Shown here: positions 43,401 through 49,202 of the stretch, piece after piece
Numbering within the stretch: position 1 is the stretch's first letter
Layout of the letters: every line of letters begins with the position of its first letter
Assembly: GCA_030620095.1 (NCBI GenBank)
Contig: JAUTXW010000945.1
Span: forward strand, 475,001-539,000
Direction: 5' to 3'
DNA from: Kuschelorhynchus macadamiae
Taxonomy: Eukaryota; Arthropoda; Insecta; Coleoptera; Curculionidae
Length of the DNA stretch: 64,000 nucleotides
Made by a program: the position numbers and the translations under genes
Notes under the pieces: model-generated
Seen by the model: only the letters and a program-made list of their open reading frames with translations
Database searches by the model: none
What the model was told of the DNA's origin: nothing

Positions 43401-44595
43401 ACACGATACCCAAAATCTAATCTCCGCGAGACATAGACATCCACACAGAAATTATACATTTTTCTAAAAATATTTTCCTTGTTCTAGGGACGTCGAAAAA
43501 ACCTACAGTTCCCGAAAATTTTTGTTAGTATGATACTTTTCCCTATACAGCCCATATAGTATATAATAATAGAATATATATAGGAAGTGAAAAAGAATAC
43601 CTTACCTAGTTCATGAACCTGCACCATTTTTCCAAAGGTAATTAAACCAATCAAAGCATTAGGAGGCAATAAACTGAGTGACATTTGTAATGAATCTTTC
43701 AAGGCTCCTAATTCTTCTTCATCCATACAACTATCAACAACATAAAGATAAATAGGAGGCATAGTTTGAGCTCTTGTAATAGTGTATTCTATGGTAGAAA
43801 ACATTGGCATTAACTCAGCTGGCTGATGTTGTTCTGAAATTGCTGCATATTGTGGAGGAAACTAAAAAAAAATCAAGGATTCAAATTGTGAGACTTAAGG
43901 AATAATTCTCTTACATTCTTAATTAGTTTATAAGAAAAATGTTTATATGAAACTTGTCTATAAAGACTTTAAAATTATCAAATAGCTGTTTGAAGTAATA
44001 ATGTCATCTTGTTTCTTTTTTAAATAGTAATAGCAGTATATTTATAAGATAGTGCATATGTGTTTTCTAATCAACAGTGTAAAAGGTAAGGTTAAATAAA
44101 AAAAATAGTAGGGACCAACAAAAATATAACATTTTTTACCAGTTTGCAGTTTGTGTCATATTATGACACTATTAGGTGTGATGTTCACTCAAGCAAGTTT
44201 TATTTGAACCTTTTTTTCTGTAAAATGTAAGGTTGAGCAAACTTTACTTTACAGAAAATAAATATTTCATGACAGTAATTATATATAACTAGTAATTCGT
44301 GTAACTTACAGGATTTCTCTGAAAACAGAAATTGCACACCCACAACTTTGCTCTATAGTCAACCTGGCAAAGTGGATTTAAAATTGCCCTGCAATTGTTC
44401 CTTGTACACAAAACAGGATCATACTGTATAGGTGGCAAGTCTGGACGTTCTTTAATTGGCTGATAAAGACAAGCTAAGGGGACAACGAGACGAGTAGCCT
44501 CAAGTCTGCTTGAAGGCCACACGTTCCAAGTAATACGAATCCCATCTCGATCTTCATTTTGCTGTATGTATTCTTCATAACTGTTAGCCATGTGC
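4281..44595 (-). CDS. Sec23: Sec23, COPII inner-coat GTPase-activating subunit (split gene, 3' end missing)
   Basis: Sec23 pairs with Sec24 on ER exit sites, forms the inner COPII coat and stimulates GTP hydrolysis by Sar1. Ten exons join in phase to 674 codons that align end to end with animal Sec23. Visible parts: N-terminal zinc finger (Cys62, Cys67, Cys86, Cys89), the trunk (von Willebrand A-like) from about residue 115 (PIYLYVVDSCMDEEEL), the second beta-sandwich segment, the all-helical part around 500-630, and the start of the gelsolin-like domain (PPEPVLLDTS). The last ~100 residues are outside the window. From knowledge of the family, these carry the Arg finger that enters Sar1. The ATG at 44591 is chosen because MANSYEEYIQQNEDRDG matches the usual start. 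An acceptor (TTTTTCAG|GCACATG) lies four bases upstream, so transcription begins in a non-coding exon further right. Introns sum to 38,289 bp and host most transposons listed here. Confidence 0.97.
4456..6622. other. Sec23 intron 9, nothing recognised
   Basis: AT-rich sequence with short frames on both strands but no protein motif, terminal repeat or RNA gene that I can identify. Confidence 0.5.
6623..6774 (-). CDS. Sec23: Sec23 coding exon 9
   Basis: Acceptor ATTTTCAG|TGCCAG. Encodes CQKFGEYNKDDPVSFRLGEN and QFMYHLRRSQFLQVFNNSPD. Ends TATAG|GTAAGA in phase 2 within Arg. Confidence 0.97.
7287..7343 (+). pseudogene. Retroelement RNase H fragment (DIRS-like)
   Basis: The plus frame reads FSDASHTGWGIFCNGTKS. 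This resembles the start of the RNase H domain of DIRS-type retroelements (consensus-like FSDAS..GWG...G), where the Asp is a catalytic metal ligand. Flanking frames are broken and no reverse transcriptase is recognisable, so this is at most a small scrap inside intron 8. Confidence 0.4.
7400..10170. other. Sec23 intron 8, left part, nothing recognised
   Basis: Mostly AT-rich sequence. A short stretch near 9001-9030 (CCCGGGAAACTC ... CACCCT) resembles the end motifs of mariner-like repeats, but no partner terminus was found. No gene seen. Confidence 0.4.
10180..10520 (+). pseudogene. Possible DDE transposase scrap
   Basis: A plus frame reads LDETWIYGRGAF near 10,190-10,230, like the first catalytic Asp motif of a group of Tc1/IS630-related insect transposases (LDETW). 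Further on, LIINGQSSFYSGLVEKI could correspond to the second motif, but its usual Asp is absent. Frames are interrupted by many stops. Weak evidence. Confidence 0.3.
11038..11905 (+). pseudogene. Tc1-like transposase relic with an intron-like insert
   Basis: From the ATG at 11038, MGLLSFAERLLNNGMNQNVI and VHHSVISRLRERYEKTG form the paired-type helix-turn-helix of Tc1 transposases. A frameshift near 11,265 is followed by SDRTLRRTLNRSNVR. Homology then jumps to 11,760: CTRLLRQHRTRRNAWAREHV, NWDVEQWSKCLFTDETR, which contains the first catalytic Asp (TDE). The intervening 422 bp (11,338-11,759) begin GTAAAA, end TTTTTAG and, if removed, keep the frame. After TDETR the similarity ends, so the second and third catalytic Asp are missing. 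No terminal repeats were found. Confidence 0.65.
11906..13511. other. Sec23 intron 8, right part
   Basis: No gene seen. Two short motifs ending in the mariner-like ACCCTGTA/TACAGGGT word lie near 12,741-12,755 and 12,838-12,850 in inverted orientation; this could be a decayed miniature element but is too short to be sure. Confidence 0.35.
13512..13712 (-). CDS. Sec23: Sec23 coding exon 8
   Basis: Acceptor ATTTTAG|CATGC. Encodes HASGQRRIRVTTIARNWADA and the helical-domain run AAVIMARMAVYRAETD. Ends CGCTTG|GTAAGT, phase 0, after VDRMLIRL. Confidence 0.97.
13860..14459 (+). pseudogene. LINE reverse-transcriptase patchwork (plus strand)
   Basis: Three plus-strand fragments of a non-LTR retrotransposon: GSVLGALLFSLI (RT motif near the active site) at about 13,938-13,975, NYRRISLFSHIPKLFDTI with QHGFHRG at about 14,033-14,150, and KIEKVKNKFAKYLLFK of the C-terminal part near 14,385-14,440. 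The first two are in reverse of the normal order, so at least two copies or a rearrangement are involved. No intact frame. Confidence 0.55.
14460..16214 (-). mobile_element. 5'-truncated LINE (CR1/jockey-like), minus strand
   Basis: Minus-strand frames carry RT fragments: NYLPILLPTLSKLIEKI with the preceding LVKPLYKGGDLQNP (15,714-16,214) and the C-terminal region SNLRYGICFWG ... LQKRALRYLCGA (14,952-15,326). The 3' end reads ACAATAAAGCATATTGACTT followed by another TGACTTTGA unit at about 14,460-14,495, the same terminal sequence as the plus-strand LINE ending at 54,275. The core with the YADD box is lost or scrambled. Dead copy in Sec23 intron 7. Confidence 0.7.
16215..17713. other. Sec23 intron 7, right part
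   Basis: No gene. Near 16,680-16,790 short direct repeats of ATAATTCCAC and TAATTCCACT recur about every 20-50 bp (CCATAATTCCACT, GTAATTCCACT, CTATAATTCCACC), probably a degenerate tandem array. Confidence 0.4.
17714..17925 (-). CDS. Sec23: Sec23 coding exon 7
   Basis: Acceptor TTTGTAG|TGCAAG. Encodes GGIGSCVSLNVKSPLVADTE and NQHSAPIPQGGRGCIQF. Ends CAG|GTTAGT, phase 0. Confidence 0.97.
18141..18283 (-). CDS. Sec23: Sec23 coding exon 6
   Basis: Acceptor CTTTCAG|AGGTC. Encodes GGHMVMGDSFNSSLFKQTFQ and the beta-sandwich strand NGTLEVKCSREL. Ends AAAG|GTAAGA in phase 1. Short 217-bp and 215-bp introns flank it. Confidence 0.97.
18501..18671 (-). CDS. Sec23: Sec23 coding exon 5
   Basis: Acceptor TTACAG|GTCTC completes Arg. 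Encodes SHHDIHKDNAKYMKKAIKHY and the IYSCALDQTGLMEMK block. Ends ACAGG|GTAAGT in phase 2. Confidence 0.97.
18672..19592. other. Sec23 intron 4, left part
   Basis: No gene recognised. At about 19,195-19,230 a run of AAT units is followed by ATT units and can form a small hairpin. The open frame there is low-complexity. Confidence 0.4.
19593..20300 (-). mobile_element. hAT transposon relic (Buster/ZBED-like)
   Basis: At 19,593 the sequence CAGTGCTATTCAATTTTTTT followed by GCGGACCGGC (near 19,649) resembles the terminal repeat of hAT elements that begin CAGTG and carry a GCGGACCGGC box. On the minus strand, about 20,080-20,215, a frame reads MSPELTTAFIRVININSD. That fits the helical insertion region of ZBED5-type hAT transposases (CxxH ... 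MSPEL ... VxxIN). The other end was not found. Confidence 0.45.
20695..21735 (+). pseudogene. Transib transposase relic (RAG1-related)
   Basis: Successive plus frames give the order of a Transib transposase. The N-terminal part is at 20,695-21,277, with frameshift near 21,120 (LLESLEFSSQ ... SEHSPERAAKIKRAI). DARLTKNSYSLMQRG follows at ~21,276-21,325, SAEVSLQPLVNHTAQIFVE at ~21,370-21,430, YKWDCDESVGHSTFKQQF at ~21,472-21,525, YLFSICIIP, and PRTPFTRFCRPIKLIFD at ~21,615-21,670. The WDCD Asp matches the first catalytic Asp of the family (CDGSSGHS..KQ.F). Transib is the family from which RAG1 recombinase derives. At least three frameshifts and several stops disable it; the C-terminal half with the remaining acidic residues is missing. 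No CACWRTG-like termini were found. Confidence 0.75.
21924..22849 (+). pseudogene. Crypton-like tyrosine recombinase relic
   Basis: Begins MDSSDEDLPESVLEAART at 21,924. The main frame (22,092-22,642) contains IFALAGACRRKELTKM, supplying the first catalytic Arg, and YIGHIFRGSGATMLDD with the H-x-x-R pair. LKRLGGWKSSTVAE-like ITNIKRLGGWKSSTVAE supplies the late Trp. This is the layout of Crypton-type tyrosine recombinases of insects. After STVAE the frame breaks near 22,640; the +1 frame continues AVYEIDLFQPKSYSPATVTT to a TAA at 22,849. The nucleophile Tyr segment (usually GY just after STVAE) is lost at the break. Between 22,016 and 22,091 the frame reads YE, stop, EYILFKIWCETKGMKTN, which looks like remains of the core-binding domain; about 60 residues after it are deleted. 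The same segment has GT and AG ends and could be mistaken for an intron. Confidence 0.7.
22940..23028. repeat. Imperfect hairpin just after the Crypton relic
   Basis: GTGCGTAAAGTGACTTTTCC with GTACG (22,940-22,964) is mirrored by CGTACGGAAAAGTAGCACTT with TCCGCAC (23,002-23,028). Arms are about 25 bp with a 37-bp GC-rich loop. An extra CCGCACG word lies at 22,905. It begins 91 bp past the last coding base of the Crypton relic and may be a terminal or subterminal structure of that or another element. Confidence 0.6.
23030..24100. other. Intron 4 spacer, nothing recognised
   Basis: Small overlapping frames at 23,334-23,620 on both strands carry no known motif. No terminal repeats found. Confidence 0.4.
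27020..27087 (+). repeat. 35-bp tandem duplication inside the LINE
   Basis: GAGGACCATTAGCATAATCC with CTGTAACAGTGAATC (27,020-27,054) is followed directly by a second copy from 27,055 that differs at one base (A to G at the eighth base). A 35-bp unit shifts the reading frame of the RT. Confidence 0.9.
27083..27745 (+). pseudogene. Reverse transcriptase domain of the plus-strand LINE
   Basis: 220 codons without a stop. Finger motif QSGFRKEHSTSTALL, palm Asp in DFSKAFD, GVPQGS box and the catalytic pair in YQYADDTQIY are all present, followed by SNWSKQNGLRVNPDKS (thumb side). The N-terminal finger region is disrupted by a 35-bp tandem duplication immediately upstream, so the open frame is only a segment of ORF2 and has no independent start. 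Confidence 0.85.
28441..31232. other. Intron 4, right part
   Basis: No gene recognised. A (TTTA)n-like run lies at about 30,120-30,152 next to TGTGCCACTTACTTCC; such runs often mark LINE or SINE 3' ends, but no body is visible. Confidence 0.4.
31233..31468 (-). CDS. Sec23: Sec23 coding exon 4
   Basis: Acceptor ATTGTAG|GTTGC. Encodes the conserved MNLTDLIGELQRDPWPVPQG block and GARVMLFVGGPCSQGPG of the trunk domain. Ends CCG|GTGAGT in phase 2. The following intron is 12,561 bp. Confidence 0.97.
31469..32647. other. Intron 3, left part
   Basis: No gene recognised. Short CT and CA dinucleotide runs at about 32,042-32,062. Confidence 0.4.
32648..32747. repeat. 20-bp minisatellite, five units
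   Basis: TGAATT recurs at 32,648, 32,668, 32,688, 32,708 and 32,728, exactly 20 bp apart. The central units read TGAATTCAGACTTTAACCTC and TGAATTCAGACTTAAAACTA. Related GAGTTT/AAACTC words reappear after the MITE at 33,016-33,065, suggesting that an older, longer array was interrupted. Confidence 0.85.
32881..33016. mobile_element. Miniature inverted-repeat element (136 bp)
   Basis: The left end GCCGGTTGCACAAAACTTAA and the reverse complement of the right end GCCGGTTGCATGAATTAGGT match over the first ten bases; further matching words (TTAGAAT, TTTA) extend the similarity to about 40 bp. It is non-coding. The only flanking duplication is CA on both sides, too short to prove insertion. Typical of MITEs in insect introns. 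Confidence 0.6.
33428..33621 (-). CDS. Sec23: Sec23 coding exon 3
   Basis: Acceptor TTTTTAG|GAACTG completes a Gly codon. Encodes SYVFRGTKDLSAKQIQEMLG, a Pro/Gly/Met-rich variable loop and SRFIQP. The donor CCT|GTAGGT is weaker than the others, but it is the only choice that keeps phase with exon 4. Confidence 0.95.
33622..34645. other. Intron 2, left part
   Basis: AT-rich, no gene recognised. A GGGAAACAAAATTCTTTATGAAAAGGGAA direct-repeat pair (TATGAAAAGGGAAA) lies at 34,513-34,552. Confidence 0.4.
34650..36960 (+). mobile_element. LINE, plus strand, with deleted RT core
   Basis: Blocks in order: endonuclease C-terminal half (34,681-35,055: IIITGDFNVKFN, LDNIFTN, SDHI), connector (35,180-35,638: KKIKWFNSELSMMCDFL ... 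SDFNKFFTSVAEEI), RT fingers (35,733-36,113: IPIYKKGDHEDLSNYRPISL, QFGFRKEKSTTLAI). A block from the first palm motif reads FTKAFDCASHILLLL. Then a jump follows from SDRQQFVTLAGN to VNKEKSKQLTFAMR (36,053-36,373), which removes the GVPQGS and YADD motifs (roughly 70 residues). The C-terminal region is at 36,632-36,901 (HQYNTRNCQN ... FYSLDEIYT). Dead copy in Sec23 intron 2. Confidence 0.8.
37335..37790 (-). pseudogene. LINE RT fragment, minus strand
   Basis: Minus frame (37,546-37,749) reads LVDIQAGFRKRLFTESAIQY and SIVAVFLDFK, followed after a stop by AFEAIDRQNLLFKLHQYGF-like sequence. These are the RT finger and first palm motifs of a jockey-type LINE. No ends seen. Confidence 0.65.
37791..38271. 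other. Locally GC-rich block left of the hAT element
   Basis: About 37,960-38,180 is clearly richer in GC and CpG (GCGTAGCGTACGACAGCGCG, GCTACGCCGCGCGTCAGCCG) than the AT-rich surroundings. No long open frame on either strand. It could be an LTR or promoter fragment of an unrecognised element. Confidence 0.4.
38272..39664 (-). mobile_element. hAT transposon with 8-bp target duplication
   Basis: Termini match: left CAGTCGCGGCTCGCGGGTGA from 38,272 and right, read inward on the minus strand from 39,664, CAGTGGCGGCTATTCAGGTG, both continuing into GTGAAGTGC-type words. ATCCAAAT flanks the element on both sides (38,264-38,271 and 39,665-39,672), an exact 8-bp duplication as hAT transposition makes. 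The 1,393-bp body contains the 3' part of a transposase gene on the minus strand. It is too short for a complete hAT (normally over 2.5 kb), so this is an internally deleted, non-autonomous copy. The perfect duplication suggests a fairly recent insertion. Confidence 0.9.
38440..38800 (-). pseudogene. hAT transposase C-terminal fragment
   Basis: Minus strand reads LYGEVFSKSQRLKNELGLIF, ANESNWNISLQEQMKKINK and then the hAT dimerisation motif LTIPSTSASVERSFSCFKCV with LRNTISQERLTYFGNISIQK. The Ser-x-Glu-Arg-x-Phe-Ser core is the hallmark of the hATC domain. The catalytic N-terminal two thirds are missing. It ends with a stop at 38,440, about 170 bp inside the left terminus. Confidence 0.85.
39896..39998. 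repeat. Near-perfect hairpin
   Basis: GGATTTGTATAAAAACTACA ... TTTTTTTAAGAA (39,896-39,937) is mirrored by TTCTTAAAAAAAAGTTGTTG ... ACACAAATCC (39,953-39,998), with a 15-bp loop GCGGGCTTTTCGCGA. Arms of about 42-46 bp differ mainly by a 3-bp indel and one substitution. Four CTAA units lie at 39,864-39,879 just outside. Probably a foldback miniature element. Confidence 0.8.
39999..40925. other. Spacer with a small GC-rich island
   Basis: 40,165-40,260 is GC- and CpG-rich (GCACGGCGCGGCGCTCCGCC, GCGGCGCGGAAACAGCGCGA) against an AT-rich background. No frame or RNA gene recognised; the remainder is AT-rich. Confidence 0.4.
40926..42496 (-). mobile_element. LINE relic with PHD-type ORF1, internally deleted
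   Basis: Minus strand from right to left: ORF1 start at about 42,487 (MAGNSDVCVICVRKIVSNRP ... ECPQCFGWCHKGCSGLT), a PHD-like zinc finger. Then a coiled coil at about 42,010-42,130 (IQGVISQLQLEVILLREEVE), a broken RT palm/thumb segment (41,497-41,748), and the C-terminal region at 40,940-41,215 (DLIFLYKLFNGLI, FRRPFHRSNYSF, YNTFRDRL). The endonuclease and most of the RT are missing. Confidence 0.65.
42500..43605. other. Intron 2, right part
   Basis: AT-rich, no gene recognised. GGGTTCTTATTTTAGGGACC and similar words near 43,267 and 43,478 suggest weak internal repetition. Confidence 0.35.
43606..43861 (-). CDS. Sec23: Sec23 coding exon 2
   Basis: Acceptor TTTTTTTAG|TTTCC. Begins FPPQYAAISEQHQPAE and ends CTAG|GTAAGG in phase 1 after VQVHEL. 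It carries the first strand of the trunk domain, YLYVVDSCMDEEE. The intron to exon 1 is only 448 bp, whereas the next intron is 9,984 bp. Confidence 0.97.
44310..44595 (-). CDS. Sec23: Sec23 coding exon 1 (residues 1-94)
   Basis: Start codon at 44591-44589, preceded by four untranslated bases and an AG acceptor at 44596-44597. Ends CCT|GTAAGT after Pro94, phase 0. Encodes the N-terminal strand and the four-Cys zinc finger (LCTRNNC ... VCNFC). Confidence 0.97.
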
Positions 44596-45045
44596 CTGAA
44601 AAAAAAAAGTTAAAATATATAGTATTTGGAAAACAAATACCAATTATGCTCAGATGTTCTCCTTAAAAGGAGTAATAACAAACCTTTGACGCACATTCGT
44701 GACAAGCGCATATACAAACGATTGCCTCAGTTTGCCATGTCTCGATTGTCTGCATATGACTTTAATCAGAGCATTGCAATAGAGATGTGTATTTTCTAAA
44801 TGTAAATTATTTTTCACCTAGGTCTAGCAAAATGTATGTCGAAAGCCTAGTCATAAGAATCAAATAGTCATAATTATGGGCCAAATTTGTCCCAAAAAGA
44901 CTATCAAAATGTAAACGGTTTTCACAAATGCATTCACAACATTCAGCTACCGTCTGAAAATGGCTTTATACCTTTATTGGTTAGACCATTAAAAATTCAT
45001 GTCTAACAAATGTTTGTTTGTAAAAAGACTAGCCAAAAAAACCTA
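44596..45045. other. Region upstream of the Sec23 start exon
   Basis: Begins with the polypyrimidine tract and acceptor of coding exon 1 (minus strand). It must therefore be intron between this and a non-coding first exon. I cannot point to that exon or to a promoter. Confidence 0.5.
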
Positions 45046-45215
45046 TTCATATTTATTGTCAAAAAGACTTTAAAAAAAGTATTAACAATGTCAAATTATA
45101 AAATAATAAAAATAAACTGATTTACTAAAGTAAATTTCTACACAATATTACGCATACACTATATTTAGGAAAAAAACAAAAGGAAGGAAAAAAATACAAA
45201 CAAAACAGAAAAAAG

Positions 45216-48103
45216 TCAACTGTTGAGATATTCATTGATCGAGTAGAAAGAATTCTGAACCAGATAGCATTTTAATTTTTTTTTAAAGGTTTTAAAAGAT
45301 ATCTCAGACTTTAAGTTTTGAGGGAGCTTGTTAAAGATGTTGCCACAGAAACAGTGAGGGCTTTTTTTAAATGCTGAGAGTCTGAAGTTAGAAATTGAAA
45401 TGTCATCCCTTTGCCTTGTTTCGTAGTTGTGAACCTCAGCAATTGAAGTAAAGTTGTCTGAATACTTTTTAACATAACTAGCAGCTTCCATTATTAAGAT
45501 GCAAGGTAGTGTTAGAATTTGTTTGTTTGTAAAAGTGGGCTTGCAAGTTTCCAGAGGGCCCAGTGAGAATATTTTCCTAATTATTCTCTTTTGGAGGATA
45601 AAAATCTGATTTAATTCGGTGGCCTGCCCCCAGCAAAGAATCATATACTTTAAGTGGCTGTACACCAGAGCGTAGTAAACATCAATTAACTGCTTTGTTG
45701 ATAGGATGTTTTTTAAATTTAATGTTGCAAAGTAGGCAGAATTTAGTTTACTAGCAACATGCTCGATGTGACCCTTCCATGTAAGCTGGCTATCCACATA
45801 AAGGCCCAAAAATGCTGCTTGATCTGTCCTGTGTATTTCTACACCATCCATTTCAAGAACAAAGTCAGGCACAATACGTCTCTTATAGAAGGCCATATAC
45901 TGAGTTTTACTTTTATTGATCAATAATTTATTGCCCAAGCACCAACTTTTAAATCTATCAAGTACTCGATTAGCTAGTAGGACAAGGGTATCAAGCCGCG
46001 GATCCGACAAAACGATCGAAGTGTCGTCTGCATATAGAACCACACTTGCACTGTCACCCAAACCAAATCATTCATAAAAAGCAAGAAAAGTAGTGGCGAT
46101 AATACACTACCTTGTGGAACTCCGTATTTTTGTATTTTAGGGTCAGAAAGAGTAGTACCTATTTTTACTTGAATTTTTCTTTCCTGTAGAAAGGAGTTTA
46201 ATAGACTATTCAAATCCCCTCGGAACCCAAGTGTCGACAGCTTCGTTAATAAAATGATCTTATCTATGCAATCAAATGCACTTGTCAAATCAAAGAGGAG
46301 TGCAATAGTGTAATGATTTTGGTCAATTGAATCATAAATGAATTGGACAAAATCCACCGATGCTGTAAGTGTTGATTTATCTTTTGTGAAACCATGTTGT
46401 TGTTTTTTAAGAAGTTTTTTGCTATGTATAAAAGAACGAAAACGTATCGTTAATATCTTTTCGAAAAGTTTGGAGAAAGATGACAGGCCAGTTACTGGTC
46501 GATAGTTCTCAATCAGTAGCACATCTACTTTTTTGTGAAATGGGATGATTTCTCCACCATTTTAGTCTGTCGGGAAAAGTGCCTTTATCTATGAACAAGT
46601 TAAAGAGGTAACACAACGGATATTTTATAAATTCCCAGTTATTGTCTAGGGCCCTAATAGGGACATCGTTATTGTTGCAGCAGGCTTTTTTGTTTTTTAT
46701 CGATTTCAAAGCTGCTGACATTTCATCAATATTTATTGGTGACATAAAAATAAACTCTAGATTATCAGAGATGTAAGTCTCAAAGTATTGTGCATTTGAT
46801 GGCATGGTATTGAGCCTGTTATTTATGTGTGATGAGAAATATTCACAAAAACTATTAGCTATATCATATGGTTCCACCAAAATTATTAATTATTTTCACC
46901 TTGGATACTAGATGGTATTCTGTTACCCCTCACTCGCCCCAGATTTGTGTTAATTGTCTGCCACACTGCTTTAGATGTGTTTGCTGAATTTATTATTTTA
47001 TTTTGAAAAAAAGCATTCTTTGTGGTTTTAATTTTAAACTTAAATGATTTTTTGGTTCTCTTGTAGAGATCGTTAAGTTCTTGAGAATTTGTGTTTTTGC
47101 ATAGCCAAAAAAGGTTTTTTAAATCCTCACTATCTTTTAATATGTCTGGATTTATCCAAGAGCTAGAGTTTAGTGTCGAGGTGGTTATTTTTGATATAGG
47201 ACATGTAAGGTCAAGAATATATATTAGGGTGTCATGAAAGTAGTTCCATGCTTTGTTTACATCTTGAATAACATACAATTCAGAGAAGTCATTCCTGGAC
47301 AGGAAGTGTTTTAAGTTAAACAGGTTTCCGTTACTGAAAAGCCGCTTCAAAATTGGACATTTAGAGGTTATTTGTATAGGTTTATTTTTGATATTTTTTA
47401 TATCTATCATTTGACCCAAATGGTCTGCAACATTTGGTTCAAAATTTTGTGCTGTAAAGAGATTTGGATTGTTGGTGATTACATAATCTACCGCTGAAGG
47501 TGTACAGTCAAAAGTTATACGAGTTGGTTCAAATGGAAGTATTGATTTTAATGAGAAGCTTTCTAGCAAGTCCAACATTTGAATTTTAAAAAGCGAGTCT
47601 GTCAAGTAGTTAACATTCCAGTCCCCTAATAAAATAATATCCTCGTATTTTCTGCTAAGATAACTAAGGAATTTATTAAAGAGTTTTATAAAAGTGTTAA
47701 AGTCTGATATAGAGTTAAGGGAACATGACCTGTAAATTGTAGCCAGTGCTATTTTCTTATTAAAAACTCTTACCTCAACAGATGAACATTCAAAATAAAA
47801 TTCTCTTACAAAATTACGAGTACATATAACTTTAAAATCACTAAAATTGTTTTTTATATATATTGCGACTCCACCATGTATGTGTTCAGATCTACAAAAA
47901 TGCGCTGGAAGTTGATAGTTCTTTATTGGAAACAAAGAAATTTGGTCAGACTTCATCCAATGTTCTGAAGTACAGAGAATGTCTGGGGATTCTCGAGAAG
48001 TGAGTAGCTCAACCTCTGCCAGTTTAGATGAGATACATTGTACATTCACATGAACTATACGAAATTTGGTGTTATTGTTGCTATTGATTGTTTGCTCTCC
48101 CAT
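45216..48103 (-). pseudogene. LINE ORF2: endonuclease and reverse transcriptase, frameshifted
   Basis: N-terminal 405 codons (48,103-46,886) are open: APE-type endonuclease with FRIVHVNVQCISSKLAEVEL, SEHWM, HGGVAIYI, IILLGDWNVNYL (catalytic Asp/Asn) and VADHLGQM. Reverse transcriptase follows in two further frames: ENYRPVTGLSSFSKLFEKIL, TIALLFDLTSAFDCIDKIIL, YGVPQGSVLSPLLFLLF (46,522-45,974), then VVLYADDTSIVLSDPRL and NKLLINKSKTQYMAFY (46,061-45,216). The C-terminal end reads LVQNSFYSINEYL. Nicks target DNA and copies element RNA in place. Three frame breaks make this copy inactive. Confidence 0.9.
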
Positions 48104-49202
48104 TCCTGGGTTTATACTTGACGGAGCGGATATTTCTGTTTGTGTATGAGTTCTGACCAGGTCTGGGACTAGGTGCTCCTCGAAAAAAAGTAAACTTCTT
48201 CACCAAAATACCCTTTGGCCAATTTGATGAGTTTAGAATCAGTTGCTCCATAATGGGGTCAGTATCAATTCGGAAACTGGTATAGTCCTCTGATTTGACT
48301 TTTTGTTGTTCTATTTTATACTGGTGTGTTTTTCCAAAGGTTTCTTGGAGATACCTCTGGAGGCTGTCCTTCGTTACATCTAATACAAACCTACTAACAA
48401 AGATTGATACTTTTGGGTTATTTGGGGCTGCAGATATGATGTTTTCAGCTGGTTTGATTGGGTTGTGAGTTTCGCCTCTGTTCCTGGTAGTGGCACTAGC
48501 TAGTTGGTTATTCGTGGGTAATGGCGATGCAGAATCATTTTGACTCCTTGGCATTTCACCATAGGGATTTGTTTGTATTTGGTCAGAAGACAACTTTTTG
48601 ATTTCTGCTTTTAGAACTATAATTTCGGACTCCAGTAGATCACATTTTGTATTTAGGTTTTCACAGAGTAGTTTTAACTTGGATACCTCGGTCACTCTAT
48701 CCTGTTCGTTTACTGATATTGTTGTAGAGACAGAACCAGCAGCTACTAATTTGGAGGTCTCCACGTTAAGTTCTTGTACTTCCTTTGTGTTTTTATCAAT
48801 TCCGTCCAGTTTCTGCAGTATAACAGGTCTATCCTCTTCCAAACTTTGCAAACATTCAGCATTATGCTTACAAAACTTCAAAATTTTGTCACCTTGATTA
48901 CATTTTTCAAGAACAGCTTGGGTAAGCTCATCAAAACTCTTTTGTAGTTGTTTTGTAAAAGAGTTTTTCAGTTCTTGTAGAGCTTCAATTATTTTACTGT
49001 CTTGCGGTTTTGATTGTACACAGTTCTTGCAATAATATGTTATACTAGGTGATCGGTTGCTTACTGTAACTCCTCTGTGCTCGGAAGCACTCAGGTTTGA
49101 GCAATCTACGCACAGTGTAGAGTTGCAATTATCGCACTTAGCAAGCGAATATGCATCTGCTTTTGGATTATAAGCCTTACTGCAATTCAAACATGATGCC
49201 AT
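48081..49202 (-). CDS. LINE ORF1 protein, 373 residues, intact
   Basis: Open from ATG (49,202) to stop. Residues 1-60 form a PHD-like zinc finger (CLNCSK..., KCDNCNSTLCVDCSN, YYCKNC; Cys4, 7, 23, 26, 31, 34 and a final pair). Residues ~75-215 are a predicted coiled coil (LEEDRPVILQKLDGIDKNTK; LNTKCDLLESEIIVLKAEIK). Residues ~265-350 are a compact domain (VSIFVSRFVLDVTKDSLQRY ... SFRIDTDP), RRM-like, ending in a basic tail. ORF1 proteins bind element RNA and form multimers. The open frame suggests a relatively young copy, although ORF2 is broken. Confidence 0.9.
   Translation of the reverse strand: MASCLNCSKAYNPKADAYSLAKCDNCNSTLCVDCSNLSASEHRGVTVSNRSPSITYYCKNCVQSKPQDSKIIEALQELKNSFTKQLQKSFDELTQAVLEKCNQGDKILKFCKHNAECLQSLEEDRPVILQKLDGIDKNTKEVQELNVETSKLVAAGSVSTTISVNEQDRVTEVSKLKLLCENLNTKCDLLESEIIVLKAEIKKLSSDQIQTNPYGEMPRSQNDSASPLPTNNQLASATTRNRGETHNPIKPAENIISAAPNNPKVSIFVSRFVLDVTKDSLQRYLQETFGKTHQYKIEQQKVKSEDYTSFRIDTDPIMEQLILNSSNWPKGILVKKFTFFRGAPSPRPGQNSYTNRNIRSVKYKPRNGRANNQ

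Noticed and set aside
18598..48897. Plus-strand frame 48,598-48,897 and other frames antisense to LINE ORFs and Sec23 exons
   Set aside because: They are shadows of the genuine minus-strand coding regions.
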